In this document: one piece after another, positions 1 through 12,020 of the stretch
Layout of the letters: each line of letters starts with the position of its first letter
Position numbering within the stretch: the first letter of the stretch is position 1
DNA from: Amphiura filiformis
Lineage: Eukaryota; Echinodermata; Ophiuroidea; Amphilepidida; Amphiuridae
NCBI RefSeq assembly: GCF_039555335.1
Contig: NC_092628.1
Span: 34,680,965-34,744,964, forward strand
Direction: 5' to 3'
Length of the DNA stretch: 64,000 nt
Notes under the pieces: model-generated
The model's input: the letters and a program-made list of their open reading frames with translations, nothing else
Database searches by the model: none
What the model was told of the DNA's origin: nothing
Translations under genes and position numbers: made by a program

Positions 1-736
1 ATATCAAATTAAAGCCCTTGAGTAAACAAAGGCAAAGCCAAAACTGAAAACCATTTTTTCACAGCACTTTCCGTAGCAAAGTTACATCTTGTCAAAGATT
101 GACTTTCATCAAAAGTTTCAGCTAGCAAAATTCCCCAAAACGGCATTTCGGGGTGTTTCTAGATCTTAAGTCTCATTATGATAGCAGCTTTTTTTAATGG
201 AACTGCTATCCAAATCCTCTAAAATTCCATGTGCGGGTGACTTATCACCATAAAATATCACATATTTGGGTCAAGTGAAGTATAGAAAACATATTTATGT
301 AGGTTTCTTTCTTCGGGCACTTGTTTTAAATTTCTATGTAAAAATGCATTGACATTGTCGGCGAATTTGGCTGACTAGCAAATGTGTTAACTAAGGTTTG
401 CCTGGGTTACCTAGATATAGTATCGGTTTGTGAATGAGGACATCGTATCATAGTTCCTTGTACTAGCTTTAACTTACATGCCATGCAATTCAACAACCAA
501 CCACTGGCGAAGTAATAACACTCGTATCTGCAAATGATTATAAGCACATTTTGCCCTGTGTCAAGATTTTGTTTCGATTAAAAACTTACTTTTTGTGGCT
601 TTAATCATGTACAGCTGTCCAGATTTGGTCATTTCCTAATTGCATCAGGTGCACGCATGCGTCGAGACAGCATGTGGGTCAATCAACATACATAGCGCGT
701 AGTACACAGAGTGTCCCAATAAAAAATGCCAAAGGT
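1..736. other. No gene or element recognised
   Basis: AT-rich sequence with stops in all frames. I see no convincing coding exon, RNA gene or repeat boundary here. Confidence 0.5.
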
Positions 737-1302
737 ATTCACTACCGAAATGGGGTAATTTCGGTCTGCGAGGCCGCGGGGTAACTTTGGTCATGTTGGT
801 CGGCCAAATATATTTTTTTAAATGATCATATTTTCGTACAGCAATATTGTTTTTAGTCATATTTGGTGTCAATTTGTTAAGAAATATATTTGGGAGAAAT
901 AACAGTCGCTAATGTCATTTTGACCAAAAATTAACATTTTTTTAATATTTTTTTTTTCAGTAAAAATAACAATCGATATTTGTGAGCAAGGATGTTTGCT
1001 TGATTAATTTTGCAAGGGGCCAAATGTCACAAAAAACAACAACTTGCCCATATACAGCGAAGATCAATTTTTTTTCTTCATGGATTGTACAATACTCTGA
1101 CCAAAGTTGCCCCAAATGCGGGATAACTTTGGTCAGGCTATTTTTAACGCATAGGGCACCTTACAAAATTATTTAGAAATCTTTTTCAACTTCAAGGTGT
1201 AGAAGGGAACCCCAATGTCATAAAAAAGAGATAATTAGAAATATAATTGGTTTTGTTTGGAAGCAGTGGTTTAAAAACTCTGAAAAGTGCCCAAAGTTAC
1301 CC
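737..1302. mobile_element. Non-autonomous element built from a repeated ggggtaactttggtca motif
   Basis: Variants of the motif ggggtaactttggtca recur at about 738 and 777 in forward orientation, at about 1100 (reverse) and 1118 (forward) as a back-to-back pair, and at about 1289 in reverse. The first and last copies face each other, so the region reads as a terminal-inverted-repeat element carrying extra internal copies of its own end. No transposase-like reading frame is visible. The layout closely matches the element at 10101-10921, whose motif is different. The outer ends are approximate and no target duplication could be fixed. Confidence 0.5.
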
Positions 1303-1376
1303 CAAAAAAAATTTGGTGGGTATGTTCCCCCGGAATGTTGAGATGGTGGGTCTTTGGGAGCAAGTGGGGAGTCCCC
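1303..1376 (-). repeat. Fragment of the 50.9-51.3 kb repeat element
   Basis: This stretch is nearly the reverse complement of 51260-51325, sharing the phrase ggtgggtatgttcccccgga and the following ggtgggtct. It looks like a truncated copy of one end of that element, abutting the end of the preceding repeat. Confidence 0.65.
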
Positions 1377-1479
1377 CTAAAAATCATAACAGAAGAAAAA
1401 ATAAAACATAAAAAAATAATTGCCCTGTATACATAGTATGCTTTTTAGTAGATCTATACAAAAAAACACCGTGTTTTGG

Positions 1480-2300
1480 TCCCATTATGCAGTTATCTCT
1501 ACAGCAGAATTCACCACGACCTTTGCAGGACATAAATCCCTTTAAACCAAGATAAACCTCATTGAAAACAGCTCAACTATGTTAAATCATAGTTAAATCA
1601 GGAATGTGTCTCATATCCCTGGTTAAATATATATGTTTCTGACTTACCTGTGCGATATCGCAATGTGCAGTCACGAAATGGGTATTATAATTTCAGTTGG
1701 ATGCACTATTACAAAGCAAACGCACAGTAACAATACTGAGCGTGGACTTTGTTTCCGAAATGAGAACAATAGTCTGCATATTGTTATCCAGCCATGTTAA
1801 CGGTATAACTCATGTCAAACTTCGTATCACACAAGGAAATGAGAAACATGTGGTTTTAGACTTAACACGGTCACGGTTTGGAAATTTTTTTTCCATTTTT
1901 TAGCTCCCTATCGGGCAGTCAGAACTCCATATTTGGGAAGGCTCGACAACAATCTTCCCAAAATCGCATTTTAATCATTTTTAGATGACCATAGAGGGAA
2001 CTAATTTAAGTTTATTTACAGCTTCTATGGCGAAATTGATCAAACCGATCACACGATGGTACCCGTTCGAAGTTGGAGCTATCGTGAGTCAGCTGTTGAG
2101 CACAATATGCCATTGAAATTACACGTCCGACTGTTATGAAATTTTGGAAGACTCTCTTCGGAAAAGCAGCTCGACAACAGTCTATTTCCTATAGGCCCTA
2201 CCTGTAGTACAGTGAGTGAGCTAGAGGTCAATCATCAATTGGAGCGCTGTGTGTGCACTGAATAGGAAAAACGGACAGTAACTGCATAATGAAAAAGGTA
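1480..2300. repeat. Dispersed duplicated block, copy 1 (paralogous to 25230-26410)
   Basis: Ordered blocks match the region at 25.2-26.4 kb: an acagcagaattcaccacgac-like start, the gtgcgatatcgcaat phrase, a cgaaatgaga block near 1757, the cttaacacgg...ggtttggaaat block near 1861-1885, and a ggaaaaacggacagtaactg block near 2262-2282. The order is kept but spacing differs. This copy lacks the 375-bp insertion found at 25464-25838, so it shows the unoccupied state of that site. Confidence 0.6.
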
Positions 2301-2726
2301 CAATTGCAAAATGTTGCGCGCACTGGCACACAAAATAGCAAAACACACCCCATTTGGGGCTAAAATGACCTGAAATTGAAATATTTTGCGCGTTTGCGCG
2401 CGAAAAAGAAGTCCCAGTAAAACCGGAACCCATCATCATATAATCGCCGATTAAATTTTGATGCTTTTGCCGCCACTGTTCATCTCATCTATTCTACCGT
2501 TTCTTCCCTCATTCTTTTCCTCCTGCCCCTCCCTTTTCTTCTTTTCTCTCCTTTTCCTCGTCTTTTCCATTCCCTCTCCTTGGGCAACCCGGGAATTAAG
2601 GGCACTCAAATACTTACGGCGAGGATATGCGGCCGCAATTTTCAACATGGGGGTCGCGGTCTTCAGGGGAACAAATAGGAGAATTTAGAAGAAAAAAATA
2701 AGCGTCCTTCAGTGAGGATTTGCTTT
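2301..2726. other. No gene recognised; pyrimidine-rich tract
   Basis: Contains a strongly pyrimidine-biased stretch (about 2490-2580, rich in ctt/tcc) open in more than one frame on both strands. That is expected from low complexity and not taken as coding. Confidence 0.4.
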
Positions 2727-3112
2727 TTAAAGGAATATTCCGGCAATCACAACATTATGTGTTAGAAAGGTAATTATCAAGCACGAATCATGTGGTTTTA
2801 TTTAAATCAAACTCATGTTGACCTTAAAAACAAATAAAAACAGCCACGTGATATTCAAATTTCCCGGGCACCGAAATGACGTCCCAGGAAAACAATGAAG
2901 GCTGACGACAATTGAGCACAAATAACCATGACGTCATTGCCACAGGCAATTTCGGCGCAGTATTTTTTAATATGTGTTGAGAGCCGGCTGTTTTTATTCG
3001 TTTTATATGGTAAATATGAGTTTGTTTTAAATAAAACCACGTGATTCGTGCCTGATAATTGTTTTTCTAACATATAAGGCATAATGTTGTGATTGCCAGA
3101 GTGTTCCTTTAA
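2727..3112. mobile_element. TTAA-flanked inverted-repeat element (piggyBac-like MITE)
   Basis: The element at 2731-3108 sits between TTAA at 2727-2730 and TTAA at 3109-3112. Left arm 2731-2842 (aggaatattccggcaatcac...) pairs imperfectly with the right arm around 2996-3108 (...gattgccagagtgttcct reversed), about 110 bp per arm. TTAA target duplication is the hallmark of the piggyBac superfamily. It contains no transposase, so it would depend on an enzyme encoded elsewhere. Confidence 0.75.
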
Positions 3113-4747
3113 GGGGTCTTTGAGGATGAAATCTTTGACTTCGGGACGGATAAAGGACCTAATCATGATATTAATGTAAACCTCAATATTGAGTGCCCAC
3201 CCCACCCCTGGTGAGCAATTTGATCACTGGGAAAGCCCTGTCTGTGTGGCTACCCTACTGCATGAAAAGATATAGTCACAAGTATATTGATATATTACAA
3301 CATTGAGTCATTTCAGTGGCCAATTTCTAAACATTTCATAGGAATTTAAAAATGAATCAAAATTGAGAAATCGTGTTGAAGATATTAAAATAGGTTTAAG
3401 CCTATAATATATACTCGTAGGCCTAAACAATTTGTATTTTTACCATTTTTACCACTTACTTTGAGGAATGTTTGTTCCTAAAACAAATCCTGTAAGTTAC
3501 CACCATACTCACATAAGAGTACGATTTTGTTATGGCTGTTCTCAAATACAATAAAGTATAGGCCTATACATAGTATATTATATAGGCCTATGTGAAACAG
3601 CACATATAGACTGGACTATAGATAACCTTAACATTGACATTTTACATGTGGCATTTATCTAAGAACAAATTTACAAATTGATAAGATGTCTATAATAGCA
3701 TTGTGCATGTTATAATTATTTTGTAAAATTTAATAAAAAGAAACAGGGATGCCAATTAAAAAAAACATTTTCAGATATAATTTACAGCAAAAATGTGGCA
3801 AAGAAACGAAATAATAATTTGAATGAACTAGTACAACAACCATGCAGATCCTATAGGCCTACAGGAAGACAGAATAACATTCCTGGAACAGGAAAGTCCC
3901 AAAATTAAACTTGTGCACGTGTATGCGACAAACAGGAAAATGTATTTTTACATCTTCCTATATACAAGTTTGCAAAACTGGAGGGGAAAAAACTAAGAGA
4001 TTGAATCAACGTTAAGGTTTAGTCTAGGCGAATTAGTAGAAATATTGGGAAGGAAGATATATCAGTAGCAAATTTAACTACGACGTTTGTTTCACCCTGT
4101 AGTATATATTTTATGCAGTATTGTGTCACGTTTTCTTTTACAATTATATTTAGGTACCTGAACTTCCGGGATCAACATGATCAATGCTTGACATGCTTAA
4201 GTGAGCCGGCCACCTATACAATTATTGTGCTGGCAAATTTAGAAAAATATATTCATGCCTACCTCAACAATATCTACTCATCACGTGATTGTATCTTACA
4301 CAAAACGATATGAGAGTTTAAAAAATCCCCCTTTTTTTCCTGGATGAAATTGCGTATTCATATCGGATGTTATTATTTCTACTGAGTATTTTTAACATTA
4401 CTATATCCAGGCGGGTTTTTTTTTGCGTGTTGCTGCAAACAATTGCGCAATAACGTGAGAATCCGTGAGTCTTCAATACGACAAATAATTTTAAACGCAC
4501 TTTGGCTTTTGATAAGTTAATAATTAAACTTTGCAACGCTTATCCATGTATAATTTCTTTGTAATACCTCAGCGCTTAACTTGTCCCTTGTTTGTGCAAG
4601 GTTGAGTGTAAAAGGGGAATTCCCTGTGAAATTCCCAGGAATGACAGTCTCTTACACAACTTATATTGACACTGTGTGCTATTGTATTGTGGCACTGTGG
4701 CGTGCAAAAAGAAACTGAATGCGGAACAGAGAGTAAGCAATTTGTGA
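3113..4747. other. No gene recognised; AT-rich intergenic DNA
   Basis: AT-rich with several taggcctat words (3419, 3560, 3585, 3853). No convincing exon or element. It may include upstream sequence of the proline-rich exon at 4841. Confidence 0.4.
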
Positions 4748-4754
4748 TATAAAA
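4748..4754 (+). promoter_or_regulatory. Possible TATA box
   Basis: TATAAAA lies about 90 bp upstream of the ATG at 4841. In such AT-rich DNA this may be chance; it is noted only because it precedes the one plausible coding exon nearby. Confidence 0.2.
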
Positions 4755-4840
4755 TGTTACAGTGGTGTGTGTTAGTTCATACAATTCATTAGTCGTTAAA
4801 CATATCATACACGATAAGTAATACTAATACATGCTGCAAT

Positions 4841-5358
4841 ATGGACGGCACGGTGATCCTATTACCCATCTTGCCGCAAAATAATGGATTCACGAAATCT
4901 CACATTCATGAGTTAAACAGTCACGACCATTGGTACACTCATAAGGAAAACATAATTAACGATGAAGCCTGGAAATCGGACTTAAAGATAGCTTTACATC
5001 GATCACCGCCACCCGTGACATTATCAGCGAATTTACCAAATGCGTTGCCGCCAGCGACTACTTCCTTTTTATTGCCATCGGTGCAACTACCACCACCAGC
5101 GGTAACTACAGCGATAGATACATCAGTACCACCTCCTCCGCTGGTATCCCCTCCGTCACTCCCTCCAACATCAATTATTCATGGAGAACATCAGCATATA
5201 AGCCGAGGGGAAATTTTGAACTTGAAGAACTCAGCTATGAAGCAAACACAAGGGGTAAACGTGGGGTATGAACGGGGGTATGAAAAGACGAGTAGCAATG
5301 CCGAGGTAAACGAGGGATATGGAAAGGATAACCAATTAGCAGCACCGGACTTAGAATC
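4841..5358 (+). CDS. Proline-rich protein of unknown function, first coding exon
   Basis: An open frame begins with ATG at 4841 and runs about 172 codons. The first 50 residues are polar with several His and Asn. Residues about 54-113 are rich in Pro, Ser, Thr and Val with runs such as PPPP and PPSLPP. The tail is charged and Gly/Tyr-containing. The codons after the Pro-rich part end in GAATC followed by GTAAGT, a strong splice donor at 5359 (phase 2) that overlaps the in-frame stop TCG-TAA at 5357-5362. It is therefore either a first exon spliced onward or a complete 173-residue frame. No signal peptide, membrane segment or known domain is visible. I do not recognise the family. The length, composition and donor make it more credible than its neighbours, but a low-complexity open frame could arise by chance, and the next exon was not found. 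Confidence 0.4.
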
Positions 5359-5362
5359 GTAA

Positions 5363-6018
5363 GTATAAAACTGGTTATACAATATACAATAAGCATTGAA
5401 CTGCGCTATTTTTGCTTATATAATTGTCACAATAGTTATAACTTGTCTGATCTAAGGGACCTCAAGTCCAAAATTAATTTCATACCATGTAAATTACAGG
5501 GTTTAAAATATCTGCTGAAATAATAATATTCGTCCTTAATTTAAGGTGAGGTTACTTTCACATATTTTCCAAGATTGAAATGTTCACTAATTTGAATGAA
5601 TTCTCTTTCACTTTTTCTTTCATTCTTTAATAAGCTCATAAGAGAGTACAGAGTGCATTCATGTTTACTATCATGAGATCAATAATCACTGCAATGTATA
5701 ATTTCAATTTTAATATTTAGATCAAATTCTATATATCACCGTGGAGATGGCCAAGGGTTAAGGGACCATTCTATCTTTTATAGGCCTATATAATATGACC
5801 GCTTGGTTTTCTTCTGAATAGGGACCGAGCTTGGAATTGAGTGTTAAGCCTTACACCATCATGGGGTCATGGGAACAGAAAGGGAGATTTTCCCATATAA
5901 AAACAACAGTATTGAACGAATACAAACAAACAAACAAACAAATAAAAAAGAAAGGTTATGTTTGTTGTTTGTCTGCCTTAATCGTGAGACTTTGCACACA
6001 CGAGAATCAAAGACCTTT
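5363..6018 (+). other. Probable intron or intergenic DNA
   Basis: No coding exon is recognised. It contains short (caaa)n near 5926-5945. If the 4841 exon is real, this is likely its intron. Confidence 0.3.
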
Positions 6019-6240
6019 CCAGTCCAAAATGCAAATCATGGATCTGCTGATGGAAACTTCTGCAAAATATGCCTATACGATAACGCTACATTATGCAAGT
6101 GACACAACAAGGTGAACTTTCCCGTTCCTGGATGTTGTCACAAAATAATATATTTGAAATTAATACGATGCAATATCAACCTCCATATACTCTTGAGGAG
6201 TGTTTGTCAAAACTATCATAATAGTCATGATAACTGTATC
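6019..6240 (+). pseudogene. Possible decayed RING-like zinc-binding segment
   Basis: In one forward frame a CKICLYDNATLC segment (about 6060-6097) is followed by an in-frame TGA at 6101-6103, then by VPGCCHKII and further Cys/His residues including CQNYHNSHDNC (to about 6225). The spacing CxxC...CxH...C...C is reminiscent of a RING finger, but the positions expected to hold the second His and its neighbouring Cys are Tyr and Leu, and a stop interrupts it. It could be a relic of a zinc-binding protein or coincidence. There is a candidate acceptor (ctttccag) ending at 6018. Confidence 0.15.
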
Positions 6241-6954
6241 CTCTTAAATCAGCGTTTAGTTTTATGGAGTTGTTCGAAGTTTATAACAATCTGTTTTTGT
6301 TTCACAAATACTTTATATGGACATGCAAACCCGGGATGCAAACACTTTCTCTGCTGAACAAAGTTGCAATTGTAAAAATGCCGATGGAATAGACCTCAAT
6401 TGTCATGTGACTAATATTTTGTACAAAAAGAAATGATACTTTTCTTCGCAGTTTATCGAAGCTGATTTCAAACAAAATTTTTGGTATCGTGGGAATCTAA
6501 CAAGCGTTTGATGCCTGCATAGAGTACGCTTCACTTACTTTAGAAGATTCATCAACTTTGTCATGCATAAACAAACTAAAATAATAAGCAAGGGAAGAGC
6601 ATCTCAACTTAACGATACGCTAATTACAGGAGGGACAGGAAGAATAAAGGAAGAAAACAGGAGATTTTTTGTTGTATGTTCTCATCATGCATGTCCACCC
6701 ATCATGCCCATTCACTCATTTCACTGTAATTTCTTTGGCTGATACTGTTTTATAGAATCCCGGTATAGAATATATGAATGTGTATGTACTCCATCTAAAG
6801 AAGTTCGATATGAAAGTTGACAGTGTCACAACTATTGATCATGTTGATGAGGACGAGTTATTTTGTAATCAACGTTTTGAAGTTTTCCAGCCTAGAAGTA
6901 ATACTTGGGAAGGGAGGGGTATCATGACATGTCGATTGCGAGAAAGGGGTTCGC
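6241..6954. other. No gene confirmed
   Basis: A short open stretch near 6751-6895 follows an acceptor-like ttttatag and reads through about 50 codons, but it cannot follow the 5359 donor in phase and resembles no family I know. I do not call it as a gene. Confidence 0.3.
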
Positions 6955-7016
6955 TATAGCTGATTGCGTGATTGCTGATTGCGTGATTGCCCCAGTGATT
7001 GCTGATTGCGTGTTTT
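6955..7016 (+). repeat. Short tandem repeat of gattgc(gt) units
   Basis: The phrase gctgattgcgtgattgc is repeated about three times, with one ccccagt interruption. Confidence 0.8.
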
Positions 7017-8711
7017 AGGGACAAAAGACATCTCTTTTTTGTTGCTGAAAAATAAAACACATTTGATCACTTTCCACTTTTGCATCTCATTAACCTCATT
7101 TCACACATGTAATCGTGGGATTCTGGCTCAAATTTATATTATATGCACACAAAAGAGCCTTCTTACTGATCAGCCGACTTGCTCGTCACACATAGTGGTC
7201 GGTGAGTGATCCTTTTCACTTTTGCTGTTCCTACTCAGCTATAACACCCTTGTCCATTTAGATGTCTTTTCATATTTTATATAATTACTAATGAAAATAT
7301 AAATGTGTGTAATCCTATCATGCAATTATCGTGTATTTTGAGGATTCGTATGACGTAATTAATATATCATCTTTTTTATGAGTAACTCCTCCCTCGCGAT
7401 ATCTGATGGAAGCCTATAATGAAGTGTAATGCAATATATACAGATTCACTTGGTGGTTTTAAATTTTCATATATAGTTACGGATATTAATCGGATAATAG
7501 CAACAGTATATCATATGACCTGCATGGAAGCTTGATTGATTGTATGTAATTGAACATGATCAAAAGAGAGCATTTACTGTCATGACAACAATGATAAAAT
7601 GCATTGTACAACGCCTTATTCAACGTATATTCTATACATGCCCGTTTTATATAATCTGTATTTTGTAAATTTCTGGTATGAATTTTAAATAAAAAAATAT
7701 GACCACAAAAGTCATGCGAATAATAGAGGGAACCTTTTTACAACTTGTATGTAGGCTAACCCCATTAAAAATATTGAATAGAATAGCGGCAATGTGATTA
7801 TCTCCACTCAGTTACTCAGCTCTATATCTCAAGTGCATACACGAAGTCCATGATTTCTTAAATTTTTGAAGATTTAACATTCAAATTCAATTTTCGTGCG
7901 CAAAATTTTACAAATAATCATAGAATAATGCATTACAAGAATCATTAAAGTATATCCTTGAGATCCTATCTTACAAGAATTTTCAAAATTCTCGCCATTT
8001 GAAATTATGGTCATGTGTTATCGTTATTAGTCCTGCACCACCATCAGGAAAAAGTGCATGGTGCCGCGCCACCTCTGTATATAGAAACAGGATGTCAGCC
8101 AATGTAATATTCAGCATAAAAAAAAAAAGACATATCTAAAGATGACACATCTCTACATAATACCACACTTCCAAAATGAAAGACGCGCGTCATTGAAGAT
8201 AGCTTTATGCCCTATTCATGACCCTACTGTATACCCAGACCCGTCGGAACGAATTTAGAAGTTGCGCGGCCGAAAATTGAAAATCGAATGATCAACCATT
8301 ATATATATAATTATTTTGGGGGTATTTAATATTTAATTTTTGATTTTGGTATCAACCGAATCAACCGTTAGGATAATCCTATAAATGACGGCGTTTCAAA
8401 AGACCCAAAGATTTAGTAATCACATTCATGACATTAAATTGCACAAAAATTAATTGTCATTAGGCTACCCCGGATTTGTACCCTCACGCCACGGAAGCTA
8501 TATGGGCACACGCTATATGGGTAAGATCTCGTACATCAGGCAATTATAGTTTTACAGTTTCAAACACAAGAGGTACAACTCGGTCAGCTGATCATTGCAG
8601 TCTTCCCAGGTATACGATAAATGGCAAGGTACTAACTTTTATGCGGTCTGTCTGCAGTCAGTCAACCATGACATCATTAACAATGACAATTAAGTTAATC
8701 TTTTGGGAACT
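7017..8711. other. No gene recognised
   Basis: AT-rich DNA without a convincing exon. Short open frames occur but carry no recognisable domain. Confidence 0.4.
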
Positions 8712-8744
8712 TGAACCTGTACGAAGTAACTTCGTACAGGTTCA
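8712..8744. repeat. Perfect 16-bp inverted repeat with 1-base spacer
   Basis: Left arm tgaacctgtacgaagt and right arm acttcgtacaggttca are exact complements around a single A at 8728. It would fold as a hairpin in DNA or RNA. No factor binding such a site is inferred. Confidence 0.9.
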
Positions 8745-9719
8745 TAGACCAACCTAAAGCATTTAACACAATATCATGTTTTCAAGAAACGATTGCCCAA
8801 TTTAGCAGCAAAATTAAACCATTTTAGCAGGGTTATGCGAAGCATTTTGTTGGTGCCTTCATTTAAGAACAATTATTTTTCTTGAAGGCATCGACTCTCC
8901 AACATTGCAAAGATTAGGAAGTCCTTTTGATCATTGTAGCCTACAGGAATTCAAATGCAAATAACGGTTATCAAAGTCGTCTAAATTTCTGATGCAAAAG
9001 TGTCTTTTTTGGTAAGTATAGGGTTCGACGAGCGATGTTTTAAAAAGAGGTCATCGAATGGCAGTTGAAACTCAAAAGCTTGGAGCTGCATTATATAGAA
9101 TTGTGCGTCAGCGATTTGGAATTTGGAGATCCAGTTCCCAGTTCCAATTGACTTTAACCCTATTGTTCATTTGACTTTTAACCTGTATTGTTTTGTAAGT
9201 GTATTACTGTTATTAGATATAAAATAGCGAACTGTTGGGTTTGTTGTGTTGTCAATATTATCAATGTGTTGAAAATACAATGAAATACGAGCGTAAGAGG
9301 TTGTGAGCCTGTTTTGTATACATTTTGTCCCAATTTCATAAGTGAGTGCACAAACAAAGTGCACTTGTTTCATTTCTCCGCATATCAACATAAGAACATA
9401 AAAACGCACGTTATTTTTAATTTCGAGTAAAATATACGTGTATACAGCATTCTTAAACACTTGAGAATGTTCCTGCAATCTTATTGGTTCCGAACCGTGT
9501 GATGTGACACGATATAACCCGGTTCATCGCGTGTACATCGACGCAATACCCGTACTCGATATTTGAACCAATCGGAGGCGCATAGCAACAACGGGACTGA
9601 TCGATTTTAAGCCCTAGGTAATTCCTTGTCAAATGTAGTATGTATTTAATTAAAATTTGGCATATATGTATCTGCTTATGATATTTGAATTGAAATGATT
9701 AAGAATGAGAATATTTAAG
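8745..9719. other. No gene recognised
   Basis: No supported exon or element. A minus-strand open frame around 9167-9478 has no recognisable features. Confidence 0.4.
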
Positions 9720-9892
9720 GTATTGTTTTTAGCCGCTGTCGGGCATCTATCGTCGCATGCCGTATATAATAAGGTAACATCATTATTTTTAGCTTAAAAC
9801 AACACGGCTTCGCCTCGTTGTTTTGCTTAAAATAATGATGTCGCCCGTGTTAATTGAGACAATAGATGCCCGACAGCGGCTAAAAACAATAC
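9720..9892. mobile_element. Palindromic miniature element, 31-bp perfect terminal repeats
   Basis: Arms 9720-9750 (gtattgtttttagccgctgt...) and 9862-9892 are exact reverse complements. A second inner pair (catcattatttttagcttaa at about 9778 and its complement near 9839) makes the whole 173 bp one long hairpin. The superfamily is undetermined because flanking bases show no clear target duplication. Confidence 0.85.
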
Positions 9893-10100
9893 TTTTATTC
9901 TCTGATTAATCTATCATGTAGTTATTGTTAACTACATGTATGCACACAACACAGGGGCACTCACATAGGTAATTGACCCGTACTGGTAGCGCTGTGCTGT
10001 GGGTATATGAGATGAACTAGTTAGTGTCATATATCAAAAAGTATAAAAGCTCTGATTTTAGTACTTGCTCTATGTTTCAATTACTTATTCTTTTCAAAAT

Positions 10101-10921
10101 AGGGTAGCTGCAGGTAATATGGGACAGCAGGTAATATGGGACACCTGTTTTCATTTTAACAAAAAGTAGCTTAGTGAAGGTAAACACTTTAAGTTGATTT
10201 GTTAAGTGTTTAGAGACATCAATTGTGCTTCTAGAAATGCAGTTTTGGAGTCTGTGTATCAAACTCTTGGAAATCAATGCCAAAAAGAGTGAAATTGCCC
10301 AAAAAATTATGTCGTTTTTTTGGCCTGATATAAAATCAATGACGTCACATTTTATGATTGTGTATCCAAAAACTCTGGTACTGAGGGGCATTTGTCATTT
10401 TTATGATCTTTAGGTGATGGGTTAAGCTTATCAGCAGGTAAAATTCCACTGACAAGTGGCACTTTCCTTTTATAAATGATTATTTTCTCTGATTTTGAAC
10501 TGAATGGGTGCAGGTAATATGGGACACATAGGAAATTGTGTGCATTGTCAATGCGAAAAGCAAAACTATTTAGAAAATTGAATTTTCTTGTAGAAATTCG
10601 CATTTAACATTCAAAATCATGTAACAAAAATGTTTTTAGAACAAAAGAGTGATTTTCTTAACTTTTTGATTTTCACCATAGAGATAACACAGTGTCCCAT
10701 ATTACCTGCACATGCAGGTAATATGGGACACTTGACGATGACGTCATTTTGACGTCATAGCGTCCAAACAAACATAAAAACAAGGTAACATTGCCTGTTT
10801 TATTAATCTTAAAGGACAGGTTGTTCATCATAACAATCTCTTGTGGGCATATCTTCTTTAGTTTTTATGCAAATAAGCTAAACGTCCTTAATGGTCCCAT
10901 ATTACCTGCAGGTACCCTATC
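10101..10921. mobile_element. Element built from a repeated gcaggtaatatgggaca motif
   Basis: Outer ends agggtagctgcaggtaatat (left) and its near complement atattacctgcaggtaccct (right) face each other, giving an element of about 820 bp. The motif gcaggtaatatgggaca also occurs at about 10128 and 10510 (forward), and as a back-to-back reverse/forward pair around 10692-10731 that forms a palindrome. There is no transposase frame. Repeated subterminal copies of the end sequence are typical of binding sites for a transposase supplied in trans. The layout parallels the 737-1302 element. Confidence 0.75.
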
Positions 10922-11820
10922 TGAATTTGTAATCCGGTACAAGCTTTAATAACGGGGGAGCATGCATTTGTATGAGAAAGGAAATCTACCATCTTATCCA
11001 AACTCCCGTGTTAATCCAATGCACATTTTGCTTCACCGGGCCGCCCTGACTTGGTCGCGTTTGGGAAAGGGGTACCACCAAACCGTAATAGGTATAAATT
11101 TAGTACTTTCTGTCAATCAAGTATGGTTTATTTTCTACATGTCAATCTTTAAATTATAATAACGGTGGAGCGCCTTGATGAGTAAATGATAGCAAACCAG
11201 TGAAAAATCCCCCAAACTCAGTCAGTGGAGCTCCGCCCGTGCATGTCAATAGCGTCATTATCGATTGGATTAGTCGACCGTAGCGGACAATTCGATCGCT
11301 CATTGGATTAATATTATCACGTGGTAAGAAATGTGCATTGGACAATCGATTACTATAATGGTTTAGTACTGCATATTTTCGGTTTAATCTTCACTAAGCG
11401 GGTTTATGGCCGAAAAGGTGACGGTGAATTTGCCGTAGACAAAACTGCACTATGCATGTTAACATAAAAAAGGATCATGGTTAATTTTGGCGATATGGTA
11501 TATATATATCTTGATTAGATATTTAAGACCATTGATAAATCTTTTTCTGATATCATGGGTTTCGTGGAAATTAAAGACCAAAGTTCATATATAATGCCCA
11601 AACAAGCGATATCTATGCTTTTCATATGTATTTAATGAATTGTGAGTATATAACTGCTTTATCAAATATTTAAATATACTTTACTGTTTGTCATTGTGTT
11701 ATGAAATGTACTTTGTTCATCAAGATATAGGCCTAGTAAAATAATCCTGTGCAAAAAGTGTGCATGGAAACAACAGCAACAATAACGAGACCAACAGCAG
11801 CAACAACAGCATTATCATCA
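10922..11820. other. No gene recognised
   Basis: No supported exon or element boundary. A few cg-containing words occur near 11220-11300 but without coding support. Confidence 0.4.
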
Positions 11821-11822
11821 TC

Positions 11823-11860
<38 letters not shown>
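11821..11860. repeat. (CAA)n microsatellite
   Basis: About 13 uninterrupted caa units, with further imperfect units on both sides (11770-11880). It creates artificial Asn-rich frames on one strand and Leu/Val-rich frames on the other. Confidence 0.95.
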
Positions 11861-11861
<1 letters not shown>

Positions 11862-12020
11862 AGCAACAACAACAGCAACCAAATGATACAAAGAAGAAAC
11901 ATGTCGCAAATACACATTGCAACCGTCAAATGTGTTTTTCTGTTTGTTGGGATGGGGTAGGTAGGTGGGATGTGTTACACACATATATCCTTGTGGGGAA
12001 CTGTGTTAATAATACCTAGC

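Noticed and set aside
2855-3205. Minus-strand frame of 116 codons
   Set aside because: It overlaps the TTAA-flanked palindromic element and has no recognisable domain.
6751-6895. Possible exon after ttttatag acceptor
   Set aside because: Out of phase with the 5359 donor and no family resemblance; no clear donor follows.
10077-10391. Minus-strand frame of 104 codons
   Set aside because: It lies within the motif-repeat element and shows no transposase or other domain.
11720-11984. Leu-, Val- and Asn-rich open frames
   Set aside because: They are translations of the (CAA)n microsatellite in different frames.
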